Assembly (NCBI RefSeq): GCF_009900715.1
Contig: NZ_JAAAJC010000005.1
Location: 62,001 to 126,000 of the forward strand
DNA: 64,000 nt
Direction: 5' to 3'
Source: Halococcus salsus
GTDB lineage: Archaea; Halobacteriota; Halobacteria; Halobacteriales; Halococcaceae
The notes under the pieces are model-generated. The model saw nothing but the letters and a program-made list of their open reading frames with translations, was not told where the DNA came from and searched no databases. The number at the start of each line of letters is the position of its first letter. Within the stretch, counting starts at the first letter, position 1. Of this stretch, positions 16,914 through 25,021 are shown piece by piece. A program made the position numbers and the translations under genes.

Positions 16914-17678
16914 ATGAACGCGGCCGACGGCGCGAGCGGGGTCGATGGCGGGGAGGAATCGCCCGACTTCGGCGAGACGTGGACCTACGAGAGCATCGTG
17001 GGGGCGCTGCCGGGGATCGAGGTCTCGACCACGCTCGCGCTCGCGATCCAGCTCGGCATCTTCGAAGTCGGTGTGGTGGTCCTCGCGTGGTACTACGACC
17101 TCTGGAACGTCGCGCTGATCGGCAGCGCCGCGGTGTTCGTCGCGGGCATCGGCAGCATCGAGATGGTTCGGGTGTCGCGTCACCTCCGGTCGGTCGAACT
17201 CCCCGACGCCTACCGACGCCTCGTGTTCGGCTCGAACATGGACGTCGTCCTCGCGGTGCTCGCCTTCTGTGCCATGCTGGTCTACCTGTTCGTCCCGAAC
17301 GCCCAAACCGGTGCGCCGCCGCTGCTCGACCAGCTCATCGGGACCGACCCACCGGTTCTCGTGGTCTACTTCCTCCTGATGGTGCTCTGGGACGTCTGCT
17401 ACCGTATCGGCACGGGCTGGTGGGCGACCGTCACCGCGCTCTGGCGGTCGTATCGCTACCGCTTCGACCCCGAGACCACGCGGACGTTCTTCTGGGCCGA
17501 CGTGGAGACCGTGGCCTTCGGCCTGATCCAACTTCTCCTGGTCCCGTTCGTCCTCGACTATCCCGTGTTGCTCGCGGTGTTGATCGCCCACGTCGCGGCG
17601 GTCATGGTGGTGACGGGGCTGTCGCTGGTGTTGCTCTACACCAAGCGCGAAGGAACCGAGCCAGCTACGACGACCTGA
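16914..17678 (+). CDS. Conserved multi-helix membrane protein
   Basis: The 254-residue product has an acidic soluble N-terminus (residues 1-45) and about six hydrophobic segments (near 45-65, 70-88, 108-127, 145-172, 205-225 and 226-248). Charged loops contain RVSRHLRSVELPDAYRRLVFGSN and LWRSYRYRFDPETTRTFFWADVET. No transporter or enzyme motif is recognised. The ATG at 16914 starts 90 bases from the divergent zinc-finger gene. Its stop overlaps by 14 bases the end of the small gene on the other strand. Confidence 0.7.
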   Translation: MNAADGASGVDGGEESPDFGETWTYESIVGALPGIEVSTTLALAIQLGIFEVGVVVLAWYYDLWNVALIGSAAVFVAGIGSIEMVRVSRHLRSVELPDAYRRLVFGSNMDVVLAVLAFCAMLVYLFVPNAQTGAPPLLDQLIGTDPPVLVVYFLLMVLWDVCYRIGTGWWATVTALWRSYRYRFDPETTRTFFWADVETVAFGLIQLLLVPFVLDYPVLLAVLIAHVAAVMVVTGLSLVLLYTKREGTEPATTT

Positions 17679-17844
17679 GCTCGCGGAACTGCGCGAGGAG
17701 GTCGTCGGCGTTCGCGTCACCGGTGTCGTACTCGACGGTGCCCTCGTAGCTGCTCCGCCGGTCGTCGTCCGGACTGGTGTCGACCGTACTGGTTTTCTGT
17801 TCGCGGCGTTCGTGTTCGGCCGCGTCATAGGCTCCCATTGACAT
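17665..17844 (-). CDS. Small acidic conserved haloarchaeal protein (DUF5786-like)
   Basis: The 59-residue product starts MSMGAYDAAEHERREQKTS and ends DDLLAQFRELRSS. It is highly charged and has no cysteines or helices in the membrane. I recall a haloarchaeal family of this size and start (DUF5786), but cannot check it. The MSMGAYD start at 17844 fits that family better than the MGAYD start at 17838. It is convergent with the membrane protein gene, overlapping its stop by 14 bases. Function is unknown. Confidence 0.6.
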   Translation of the reverse strand: MSMGAYDAAEHERREQKTSTVDTSPDDDRRSSYEGTVEYDTGDANADDLLAQFRELRSS

Positions 17845-17978
17845 GGTATACAGGATCACGATTGGGCGCTGGTTGATAAGAAAGTATCGGTGGTCCGGAT
17901 TTCCGGCGAAATTACACCGCAGCCACCGTCGAACGGGCGTATCGACACCGATAAGCCCGCGGAGTGCCCAGGGAGAGC

Positions 17979-18980
17979 GTGGCCGGACCCCTCCGTTTTC
18001 GCTGGTCGCACGAGACCTGGGATCGCTCCCGGGTTCGCCGCGACCTCCACGCATCCCTCGACGAGGCGCTCGGCGCGCGTCTCGACGGGCCCTGGTATCG
18101 ACCCCCGCCCGGATACGACGCCTGCCGCCTCGAAATGGACAACGGCGACCGCGCGCTGTTCGCCTGGGGCGAGGACGCCTTCTGGCTCGGCAACACCCAG
18201 ACCCCCGAGGCCCTCTGGCGCACCGAGAAGTACACCTTCGACGAGGTGCCCTACCGGGTCGCACGGTGGGCCCAGCGCGAACTCCTCGCCGAACTCCATG
18301 TCCAGGACCCGTGGCTCACGGCCTACGACCACGTCGCGTGGTTCTTCCTCCCCGTGCTGTTCTCGAAGGACGGCCGGACGAGTTCGCGCGCGTTCTTCGC
18401 CGACCACGCCGCGGGCTTTCCGGACGCGACCACCGACGACGCGCTCGGCTTCTACGAACGGTTCCTCTCGACCGGTGTCTTCGACGACTACCGCTACACG
18501 ATGGCGGCGAAGCTCGGGACGAGCCGACAGGTCGACCTCACGCGGATGAGCGCGACGATGGGCGAGTTCAACGCCGCGAAGGTCCTCACCGACGCCGGCC
18601 AGCCCATCGTCCCCGAGGTCCAGATGGACTCGGGCCACGCACTCGACTACCGGGTCGAACCGGTCGACGGCCCGCCGGCGCTCGTCGAAGTCACCCGCCC
18701 GAGTCGCCCGGTCGACCGCGCGGCGGGCACCCCGGCGGCCGCGGTCAGGGGAACCGCGGGCTCGAAGACCGACGGCCAGCTCGCCGCCCACCCCGACGCC
18801 GTCCTGTTCGTCGACTGTTCGTCCTTTCACGACGACGAGTGGGCCACGCTCGCGGCCGAACGCCCCGCCGTCGGCCACCGTCCGGCCGTCGTGTTCCGGG
18901 TCCGGCCCGACGGCTCGACCGCGGGCTACACGACGGGAACGGTGCCGTTCGACCTCTCGGGGACCAGTCTCGACGCGTAG
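17979..18980 (+). CDS. Conserved haloarchaeal protein (DUF5784-like), nuclease-like fold suspected
   Basis: The 333-residue product has a well-conserved look throughout: LRFRWSHETWDR at the start, ALFAWGEDAFWLGNTQTPEALWRTEKYTF, RYTMAAKLGTSRQ, and a C-terminal part with GHALDYRVEPVDGPPALVEVTRP and AGSKTDGQL. It recalls the haloarchaeal family DUF5784, all from memory. The D...EV(T) spacing with a Lys downstream is reminiscent of PD-(D/E)xK endonuclease folds, but the canonical motif is not exact. Start is GTG 17979 (VAGPLRFRW); an in-frame GTG at 17964 would add five residues. Confidence 0.6.
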   Translation: MAGPLRFRWSHETWDRSRVRRDLHASLDEALGARLDGPWYRPPPGYDACRLEMDNGDRALFAWGEDAFWLGNTQTPEALWRTEKYTFDEVPYRVARWAQRELLAELHVQDPWLTAYDHVAWFFLPVLFSKDGRTSSRAFFADHAAGFPDATTDDALGFYERFLSTGVFDDYRYTMAAKLGTSRQVDLTRMSATMGEFNAAKVLTDAGQPIVPEVQMDSGHALDYRVEPVDGPPALVEVTRPSRPVDRAAGTPAAAVRGTAGSKTDGQLAAHPDAVLFVDCSSFHDDEWATLAAERPAVGHRPAVVFRVRPDGSTAGYTTGTVPFDLSGTSLDA

Positions 18981-19026
18981 CGACTATCGATATTCGGAAG
19001 TCGGTCGGCCCACAGGAGCCATCGAG

Positions 19027-19566
19027 ATGGAGATCCGTCGACTCCCCGCCGAGGAAGCCGCCGTCCGCCGCTACGCCGAGGAGCTGTGGCTACCGTACAA
19101 CCGCGAACTCGAAACCGTCGTCGAGAGCCACGTGCTCGCCGACGACGTGGCCCTCGTCGACGAACTGGTTCCGTGGGCGCTCGACAAGATCGAGACCACC
19201 GACTACCGTATCGCGGTCGCCATCGACGCCGAAACGTCGGGCACGGACGACGATTTCGCCGAGATTGACGGCGACCTACTCGGGTTCATCGCCACCAACC
19301 TCGGCGAGTCACCGTCGATCTTCGAGTGGCCCGACCGACTGCTGGTGAACGAACTCTACGTCCGCGAACCCTATCGTGGGACCGGGCTCGCACACGACTT
19401 GATGGAACGAGCCCGAAGTCGAGCAGACGAAGAGGGCTGTACGGAGCTCGTCCTCGACGTCGACGTCGACAACGAGCGCGCGCTCGCGTTCTACGAGAAG
19501 GTTGGTTTCGAGCCGCTCCGTCACCGGATGCGTGTCGACGTCGCCGACCTCGACGGGGTGGGATGA
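19027..19566 (+). CDS. GNAT-family N-acetyltransferase
   Basis: The 179-residue protein has the GNAT core in its second half: LLVNELYVREPYRGTGLAHDLMERARSRADEEGC (about residues 105-140, with the acetyl-CoA loop R-x-x-G-x-G/A variant RGTGLA), then LVLDVDVDNERALAFYEKVGFEPL (about 143-165). The substrate is unknown. The N-terminal 80 residues form the beta-sheet entry with MEIRRLPAEEAAVRRYAEELW. Acts in the cytoplasm. Confidence 0.85.
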   Translation: MEIRRLPAEEAAVRRYAEELWLPYNRELETVVESHVLADDVALVDELVPWALDKIETTDYRIAVAIDAETSGTDDDFAEIDGDLLGFIATNLGESPSIFEWPDRLLVNELYVREPYRGTGLAHDLMERARSRADEEGCTELVLDVDVDNERALAFYEKVGFEPLRHRMRVDVADLDGVG

Positions 19567-19581
19567 GAAGCGGTGACCGGG

Positions 19582-19869
19582 CTACAACGAGACCGGTTCG
19601 GGGCCGTCCTCGTCGACCCGGGTGGGGTCGCGGTCGGAGTAGAACTTCCGGCCGATCGCGTCGTCGCCGAGCGCGCTGTAGAGCATCAGCCGAGCTTCTT
19701 CGGCCGTCTCGAACGTCGACTCGTCGACCCTGCCGAAGACGTCGCCGAGGGTCTCGGTGCCGTTCGGGAAGGCGATCTCGAGGTCGCCGTGAGCCTCGAT
19801 GAGGTCTGCCGTCGTCGTTGGGTAGCTGTGTGCGCCGAGCCGCTCGTCCGCGCCGTTCATGAATCGCAT
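19582..19869 (-). CDS. Small conserved haloarchaeal protein (DUF5789-like)
   Basis: The 95-residue soluble protein starts MRFMNGADERLGAHSYPTTT and has NGTETLGDVFGRV and YSALGDDAIGRKFYSDRDP in the middle and end. It resembles a haloarchaeal family that I recall as DUF5789, unverified. An in-frame ATG at 19896 would place the start inside the TATA element, so 19869 is chosen. No function is known. It is convergent with the GNAT gene (15-base gap). Confidence 0.6.
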   Translation of the reverse strand: MRFMNGADERLGAHSYPTTTADLIEAHGDLEIAFPNGTETLGDVFGRVDESTFETAEEARLMLYSALGDDAIGRKFYSDRDPTRVDEDGPEPVSL

Positions 19870-19890
19870 ATCCAACACCAGCGCCGAGAC

Positions 19891-19906
19891 TATCATAAAC
19901 GTTTTC
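19891..19906 (-). promoter_or_regulatory. TATA element for the 95-residue gene
   Basis: On the minus strand GAAAACGTTTATGATA is centred about 28 bases before the ATG at 19869 and is one of the clearest BRE/TATA pairs in the window. Confidence 0.6.
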
Positions 19907-20013
19907 TATAAATCCTCAGTAGGCTATGAAGGACCATCTAGGACTTGGGTAGGGGAGGTGTCGTTCCCCGGCCGTCCAGAACGAACTTATCCGAGGCCGG
20001 TGTCCGAGAGGAC

Positions 20014-20793
20014 ATGCCCGCCGCCGACCTCCACGTCCACACCACAAACTCGGACGGGACGATGCAGCTGCGCGAGGTCCCCGAAGCCGCCCACAGGGCC
20101 AACGTCGGGACCGTCGCGATCACCGACCACGAGCGCCTCAACCGGGAGCTCGACACCCCAATCGACGAACGCGACGGGATCGAGATGATCCACGGGATCG
20201 AACTCCGGGTCGAGAGCGACGCGGGACAGGTCGACCTGCTCGGCTACGGCATCCGGCCGACCGACGACCTCCTGACTGAGCTCGACCGCCTCCAAACGGA
20301 TCGGATCGAGCGCGGGCGGGCGATCATCGACTGCGTCGAGGACCGCTTCGACTACGACCTCGACATCGAACCCGCCGAGGGGATCGGCCGGCCCCACATC
20401 GCGCGGGCGATCGCCGACTCCGGTGCGACCTACGACTACGAGGGCGCGTTCGAGGAGGTCATCGGGGCGGACTGTCCGTGTTTCGTCGCCCGCAACCTCC
20501 CAACCTTCGAACGCGGCGCGGCGCTCCTGGCCGAGGCCTGTGGCGTGGTCTCGCTGGCCCACCCGCTCCGCTACGGTGATCCCGAGGCCGCGCTCGCGCT
20601 CACCGCCTCGCCCCACGTCTCGGCCGTCGAGCGCTACTACGACTACGGCCGGACGGTCGACACCGCGCCCGTCGAGCACACACTCGAACGCAACGACCTC
20701 CTCCCGACCGGCGGGAGCGACGCTCACGATGCCGTTCTCGGTCGAGCAGGGCTCGACGGTGCGGAGTTCGAGGCGTTCTACGAGCGGCTGTAA
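20014..20793 (+). CDS. PHP-domain metal-dependent phosphoesterase
   Basis: The 259-residue product has the PHP metal-binding set: HVHTTNSDG (His7, His9), TDHE (Asp38, His39), Glu63 in GIELR, a later LAHPLR His and GGSDAHD near the C-terminus. PHP enzymes hydrolyse phosphate esters or nucleic-acid-like substrates with two or three metals; the substrate here is not known. The frame extends upstream to 19945 by a TTG, but the ATG at 20014 with the PHP motif six residues later is right. Confidence 0.87.
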   Translation: MPAADLHVHTTNSDGTMQLREVPEAAHRANVGTVAITDHERLNRELDTPIDERDGIEMIHGIELRVESDAGQVDLLGYGIRPTDDLLTELDRLQTDRIERGRAIIDCVEDRFDYDLDIEPAEGIGRPHIARAIADSGATYDYEGAFEEVIGADCPCFVARNLPTFERGAALLAEACGVVSLAHPLRYGDPEAALALTASPHVSAVERYYDYGRTVDTAPVEHTLERNDLLPTGGSDAHDAVLGRAGLDGAEFEAFYERL

Positions 20794-20919
20794 TCGGGTG
20801 GATTTCTCGTCGTCCGTGCCGGAGAGCGGTCGGCGGTGAGGGCGGCTCGGCGACCCTTCACACCGGATCGCCGACACGACGCCGCAGGGTTCAATGCCCG
20901 TCGACCCCAACCCCGGATG

Positions 20920-21081
20920 ATGCAGTGTCACTACTGCGATGCAGACGCCGCGGTCGCCGTCGAAAAGGATGGCCTGAAGGTCGGTCTCTGCCGAACGCAT
21001 CTCCGTGAACGGCTCCGCGAACTCGCCGACGACGACGCCCTCGCCGGACTCCAGGACGAACTCGACATCGACCGGTCCTAA
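20920..21081 (+). CDS. Small C2-type cysteine protein (DUF6757-like)
   Basis: A 53-residue product starts MQCHYCDADAAV with CHYC (Cys3, Cys6) and continues VEKDGLKVGLCRTHLRERLRELADD, with Cys/His (CRTH) as the second pair; so a CxxC...CxxH zinc knuckle is likely. I recall a haloarchaeal family of this pattern (DUF6757), not verified. An ATG three bases earlier (20917) would give MMQC. The longer frame from 20836 is rejected because that stretch is not protein-like. Function unknown. Confidence 0.65.
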   Translation: MQCHYCDADAAVAVEKDGLKVGLCRTHLRERLRELADDDALAGLQDELDIDRS

Positions 21082-21093
21082 CTTTCCCCCGAC

Positions 21094-21252
21094 TCACGCC
21101 CCGATATCCCGGACCGTGAACAGGTTCACGTTGGCGACGTTGACCTCGTAGACGTCGCTGACCCCGTCGTCGAGCCGCCCGCGCGCCCGAAACGCGTAGA
21201 CACCCGATCCGACGTTTCCGAGCCGGAGCAGCCCGTCCGAGAGGGAGCCGAC
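21094..21252 (-). pseudogene. Possible gene remnant or start-less small ORF
   Basis: On the minus strand this region reads as a plausible haloarchaeal C-terminus: SLSDGLLRLGNVGSGVY, then RLDDGVSDVYEVNVANVNLF, ending at TGA 21094-21096. Codon use is typical, but the frame has no ATG or GTG nearby; only TTG codons in a basic, odd stretch upstream could start it. It may be what is left of a deleted gene, or a small gene with a rare start. Confidence is low. Confidence 0.3.
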
Positions 21253-21323
21253 TAAGCGATGGGGTCGCAGTCGGCGAACGCGGCGCAACAACTGCCGTCC
21301 CGTCGTGCCAAGGTGGTCTGAGT

Positions 21324-21470
21324 GTGATCCCCGTCCTCGGGGTCGTAGTCGCCGCGCCCGTTGGCTTCTACGCGACGCTCGTGACGGCCCACCTCTACGC
21401 CAGCGGGTTCGACGCGCCGACGCCCGCTGTCGAGAACGGGACCGAGCCTGACGCACACGCCGTCGCCTGA
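21324..21470 (+). CDS. 48-residue single-helix membrane protein
   Basis: From a GTG at 21324 the frame codes IPVLGVVVAAPVGFYATL, one hydrophobic helix, followed by VTAHLYASGFDAPTPAVEN and an acidic end, to the TGA at 21468-21470. Codon use fits the genome. It lies in a 426-base gap with a possible gene remnant on the other strand. The frame could be chance; conservation in relatives would decide. Function unknown. Confidence 0.4.
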   Translation: MIPVLGVVVAAPVGFYATLVTAHLYASGFDAPTPAVENGTEPDAHAVA

Positions 21471-21507
21471 GCACCGGGCTACGGCTATTTCCGTTCGGAG
21501 CCCGTCG

Positions 21508-22005
21508 ATGCGCCCGATGTTCGCCAACGAGAACGACGTCGAGTGGACCGACATCGGCCCCGCGGACACCGGGTTTCGCCGAAAACAGCTCGGCCGGGCG
21601 GCCGGCGGCGAGGGGCTCGGCTGTAGCCTCTACGAACTCCCGGCGGGCGAGCGCGCGTGGCCGTATCACTACCACACGAGAAACGAGGAGGCGCTCTACG
21701 TTCTCGACGGGACCGGACACCTTCGACTGCCCGACGAGGAACGGAAACTCTCTCCCGGGACCTACGTCGCGCTCCCGACCGGCGAGGAGAGCGCGCATCG
21801 AGTCGTCAACGACGCCGACGACGTCCTCCGCTATCTCGCGATGTCGACGATGGAGGAGCCGGACGTGGTGGGCTATCCCGACGCCGACGCGGTCGGGGTC
21901 TACGCCGGGTCGCCCCCCGGCGGTGACGAGGACGAACGGGTCTTGTCGGGCTTCTTCGAGACCGAGGACCGGGTCGACTTCTGGGAGACCATCGACGACG
22001 GGTGA
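21508..22005 (+). CDS. Cupin-domain protein
   Basis: This 165-residue protein has the cupin beta-barrel signature: AGERAWPYHYHTRNEEALYVLDGTG (motif 1, about residues 46-70, with His ligands) and SPGTYVALPTGEESAHRVVND (motif 2, about 81-101). The metal ligands H-x-H and a downstream His are present. Cupins range from isomerases to dioxygenases and binding proteins, so the reaction is open. An in-frame ATG at 21517 is an equally good start and fits a TATA-like GGCTATTT near 21483 better. Confidence 0.82.
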   Translation: MRPMFANENDVEWTDIGPADTGFRRKQLGRAAGGEGLGCSLYELPAGERAWPYHYHTRNEEALYVLDGTGHLRLPDEERKLSPGTYVALPTGEESAHRVVNDADDVLRYLAMSTMEEPDVVGYPDADAVGVYAGSPPGGDEDERVLSGFFETEDRVDFWETIDDG

Positions 22006-22047
22006 GCCGACCGGAGCGATTTTTTCGCCGGACCACGTAGGAGCGGT

Positions 22048-22422
22048 ATGGCGACCGAACGACCCCGACTCGTCTACGACGACGACTGTGGGTTCTGTAC
22101 GTGGTGTGCCGACTGGGCCGTCCGCAACGGCGACTTCGACCCGGTGGGCTTTTCGGACCTCTCGGCCGACGAGCGGGACCGACTCCCCGAGGACTGGGAG
22201 GAGTGCGTCCACCTGCTCGCCGACGGCCAAGTTTACTCGTGCGGGAAGGCGACCGAAGAGGTGCTCGCCCGTACGGGACAGGTACCCGGCGACCTCGTCC
22301 ACTTCCTCGACGGGTTCGCCGACTACGAACGGTTCCGAGAGCGGGCCTACCGCCTCGGGGCCGACAACCGCGACCTCCTCGGGAAGGTGGTGAGCGCGAG
22401 CCCGCCGGCGGGCCGCGAGTAG
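22048..22422 (+). CDS. DCC-family thiol-disulfide oxidoreductase
   Basis: The 124-residue protein has the DxDCxxC signature at LVYDDDCGFCTWCADW (Cys14, Cys17, with an extra Cys20), typical of the DUF393/DCC family that is related to thioredoxin-fold oxidoreductases. FLDGFADYERFRERAYRLGADNRDLLG is the conserved C-terminal half. It likely catalyses thiol-disulfide exchange; partners are unknown. It follows the cupin gene by 42 bases and may share its transcript. Confidence 0.85.
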   Translation: MATERPRLVYDDDCGFCTWCADWAVRNGDFDPVGFSDLSADERDRLPEDWEECVHLLADGQVYSCGKATEEVLARTGQVPGDLVHFLDGFADYERFRERAYRLGADNRDLLGKVVSASPPAGRE

Positions 22423-22476
22423 TCGGCGCGCCAGCGAGGTGTTTATCGGCGCGCTCGCCGAACCCCGACCGAACCC

Positions 22477-22896
22477 ATGAGCGAACCGGACGACCCCGAC
22501 CGAATCCTCCGCGAGGCCATCGAGGCGTTCGACTGCGTCGCGGGCACCCTCCACCGCGCCGACGGGGACCGCCTCCACCTCGTCGCCAGCGAGGGGATGC
22601 CCGACTCCGTGCTCGACCCCATCCAGACGATCCCGTTCGGCAAAGGGATGGCGGGAGCGGCGGCCGAGCGCCGCGAGCCCATCCAGCTCTCGAACCTCCA
22701 GACCGACGACTCCGGCGTGGCCGAACCGAGCGCGCGCGACACCGGGATGGAGGGCTCGCTCGTCGCGCCGGTGATCGATTCGAACGGGAACATCGAGGGT
22801 GCCATCGGCGTCGCGAAACCCGAAGCCTACGAATTTTCGGAAGAAGAGCGAGACGAACTCATGGCGATGGGCGAGGAGTTCGCCGACCGGCTCTGA
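22477..22896 (+). CDS. GAF-domain protein
   Basis: The 139-residue product is a single GAF domain: FDCVAGTLHRADGDRLHLVASEGM (about residues 18-41), IPFGKGMAGAAAERREPIQL (about 51-70) and SLVAPVIDSNGNIEGAIGVAKPEAYEFSEEERDEL (about 91-125). It has no attached kinase or output domain, so it may sense a small ligand and act through a partner. It lies one base before the end of the convergent acyl-CoA dehydrogenase gene. Confidence 0.82.
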   Translation: MSEPDDPDRILREAIEAFDCVAGTLHRADGDRLHLVASEGMPDSVLDPIQTIPFGKGMAGAAAERREPIQLSNLQTDDSGVAEPSARDTGMEGSLVAPVIDSNGNIEGAIGVAKPEAYEFSEEERDELMAMGEEFADRL

Positions 22897-22897
22897 G

Positions 22898-24061
22898 TTA
22901 CTCGAAGGCCGAGATACCAGTCAAGTCCTCACCGAGGATCAGCGAGTGGATGTCGTGAGTCCCTTCGTAGGTATACACTGTTTCCATGTTGGCCATGTGG
23001 CGCATCGGCGAGTACTCCAGGGTGATGCCGTTGCCGCCGAGCATCTCGCGGGCGATCCTGGATTGGTCGCGCGCCATCCGGACGTTGTTGAACTTCGCCA
23101 TCGAGACGTGCTGGGGGCGCATCTCGCCGCGTTCCTTGAGGTCGGCCAGCCGGTGGGCGAGCAGCTGTGCGGTGGTGATCTGGGTCGCCATCTCCGCGAG
23201 CTTGTTCTGCTGGAGCTGGAAACCACCGATGGGCTTGCCGAACTGCTCGCGGTCGGTGGCGTACTCCTGAACCGTCTCGAAACAGTCCATCGCCGCGCCG
23301 ACCGCGCCCCAGACGATGCCGTAGCGCGCCTGGGTGAGACACGACAGCGGGCCTTTCATCCCCGAGACGCCGGGCAGAACGTTCCCCTCGGATACCCGAA
23401 CCCCGTCGAGGTCGAGTTCGCTCGAAACCGACGCCCGGAGCGAGAGCTTCCCGTCGATCGAGCGGACGTCGAGCCCCTCGCTGTCGGTCTCGACGAGGAA
23501 GCCACGAACGGGGTTCCCCTCCTCGCTGGTGTCGCGCGCCCAGACGAGGACCACGTCGGCGATCGAGGCGTTCGTCGACCAGCGTTTCTGCCCCGTGAGC
23601 ACGTACTCGTCCCCATCTCTCTCGGCGGCGGTCTCCATCCCGGCGGGGTTCGAACCGTGCTCGGGTTCGGTGAGCGCGAACGCGCCGATCGCCTCGCCCG
23701 TCCCCATGTCGGGGAGCCAGCGCTCCTTCTGGGCCTCGGAGCCGTAGGTGTGGATGGGGTACATCACCAGCGCGCCCTGGACGCTCGCCATCGATCGGAC
23801 CCCGGAATCGCCCGCTTCGAGCTCCTGCATCAGGAGGCCGTAGGCCTTCTGCGAGCAGTCGGCGAGACCGTAGCCGTCGAGGTTCGGTGCGAAGAAGCCC
23901 CGTTCGCCCATCTCGGGGATCAGTTCGGTGGGGAAGGTGCCCGCCTCGAAGTGGTCGGCGATCTCGGGTCGCACCCGGTCGTCGACGAACTCGCGGGCGC
24001 TGTCGCGCATCGCACGCTCCTCCTCGCCGAGGTCGGCGTCGAGGCCGACGTAATCGAGCAT
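22898..24061 (-). CDS. Acyl-CoA dehydrogenase, glutaryl-CoA dehydrogenase-like
   Basis: The 387-residue flavoprotein has the family signatures GAFALTEPEHGSNP (about residues 125-138), FGKPIGGFQLQQNKLAEM (about 283-300) and EMLGGNGITLEYSPMRHMANMETVYTYEGTHDIHSLILGEDLTG at the end. The catalytic Glu of the TYEGT motif and the Arg of QARYGI, which recall glutaryl-CoA dehydrogenase, are present. It should oxidise an acyl-CoA and pass electrons to ETF; whether it also decarboxylates is not clear. Confidence 0.87.
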   Translation of the reverse strand: MLDYVGLDADLGEEERAMRDSAREFVDDRVRPEIADHFEAGTFPTELIPEMGERGFFAPNLDGYGLADCSQKAYGLLMQELEAGDSGVRSMASVQGALVMYPIHTYGSEAQKERWLPDMGTGEAIGAFALTEPEHGSNPAGMETAAERDGDEYVLTGQKRWSTNASIADVVLVWARDTSEEGNPVRGFLVETDSEGLDVRSIDGKLSLRASVSSELDLDGVRVSEGNVLPGVSGMKGPLSCLTQARYGIVWGAVGAAMDCFETVQEYATDREQFGKPIGGFQLQQNKLAEMATQITTAQLLAHRLADLKERGEMRPQHVSMAKFNNVRMARDQSRIAREMLGGNGITLEYSPMRHMANMETVYTYEGTHDIHSLILGEDLTGISAFE

Positions 24062-24246
24062 GGTAGAACGAGGGGATCGACCCTGATAAACGTCCTGTAT
24101 GGGCGTTCGGGTTCCGTTCGCGCCTTTCGATCAGTGACGGGCCGCTTCCGGCGCCGAGCGATGGGTGGAAGCGAGCGGCCGAAAACGAGTTCTCGGGGGA
24201 TCAGGCTGCGACGACCGGTCGACGTGCGACGTCGGTGGGTGAGCCG

Positions 24247-24957
24247 TCAGTCCGACTCCGCCGAGGGGGCTGGCTGGGCGGCCGACGCGCTGGGGCCGTT
24301 CCCGCGGATGAACGCGGTGAACCGGCCGAACAACGTCTTCGCCTCGCAGGCCTTCGTGTAGTTCTCCTCGGTGATGTCGTCGAGCACGCGGTCGATACGG
24401 TCGTCGGGGAGGTCCTTCCCGCCGGCGACGACGCGGGCGGTCTCCATGTCGTACTCGGGGTGGAACTGGACGCCGAAGGCGTTGTTCACCCGGAAGCCGT
24501 GGACGCCGCAGTCGTTCTCGGCGGTCTGGACGGCACCGGGCGGGAGCTCGGTGACGGTGTCCGAGTGGGTCGTGAAGACCGTCATCGGTTCGTCGCCGAG
24601 CAGGAGGCTTTCGTCCCGGCTCTCGACCTCCCGGTAGCCGATCTCGTACTCGCCCATGTCCTCGACACGCCCGCCGAGCGCGTCGGCGAGGACCTGGTGA
24701 CCGAAGCAGACGCCGAGCACGGCCATCCCGCGCTCGACCGCCGTTCGGACCCACCCTTTCAGGGCGTCGATCCAGGGCTCGTCCCAGTAGACCGACGACC
24801 GCGACCCGGTCACGACCGCGGCATCGAAGTCGTAGGTGTCGGGGACCGTCTCGTGGACGTCGAACTCGACGAGCTCCGCGTCGAGTTCGCGTCGGAAGTT
24901 CTTCGGGGTGTTCTCATCGCCGGACGCATTCAACAGCGCGATCCGCAAGTCGTTCAC
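24247..24957 (-). CDS. Class I glutamine amidotransferase-like protein
   Basis: The 236-residue protein has a complete class I triad: Cys84 in VLGVCFGHQVLADALGG, His166 and Glu168 in FGVQFHPEYD. It lacks a fused synthetase domain, like the stand-alone GMP-synthase-type or YLR126C-like amidotransferases. It probably hydrolyses glutamine or a gamma-glutamyl compound; gshA (gamma-glutamylcysteine synthesis) lies next to it, 64 bases away on the same strand, which makes a gamma-glutamyl substrate an interesting guess. Start is a GTG at 24957. Confidence 0.82.
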   Translation of the reverse strand: MNDLRIALLNASGDENTPKNFRRELDAELVEFDVHETVPDTYDFDAAVVTGSRSSVYWDEPWIDALKGWVRTAVERGMAVLGVCFGHQVLADALGGRVEDMGEYEIGYREVESRDESLLLGDEPMTVFTTHSDTVTELPPGAVQTAENDCGVHGFRVNNAFGVQFHPEYDMETARVVAGGKDLPDDRIDRVLDDITEENYTKACEAKTLFGRFTAFIRGNGPSASAAQPAPSAESD

Positions 24958-25021
24958 TGTTCCTCGATACGGTGTCCAGGTGCCTTTAGCTTACGATACC
25001 AGCAGGTATTGTGAACGAGTG

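Noticed and set aside
22799-24361. Plus-strand open frame of 520 codons over the acyl-CoA dehydrogenase
   Set aside because: Antisense shadow; the minus-strand product matches acyl-CoA dehydrogenases along its whole length.
24987-25021. Operon of the amidotransferase with gshA as a glutathione-degradation unit
   Set aside because: The genes are adjacent, but nothing in the amidotransferase sequence shows a gamma-glutamyl-thiol substrate; kept only as a remark.
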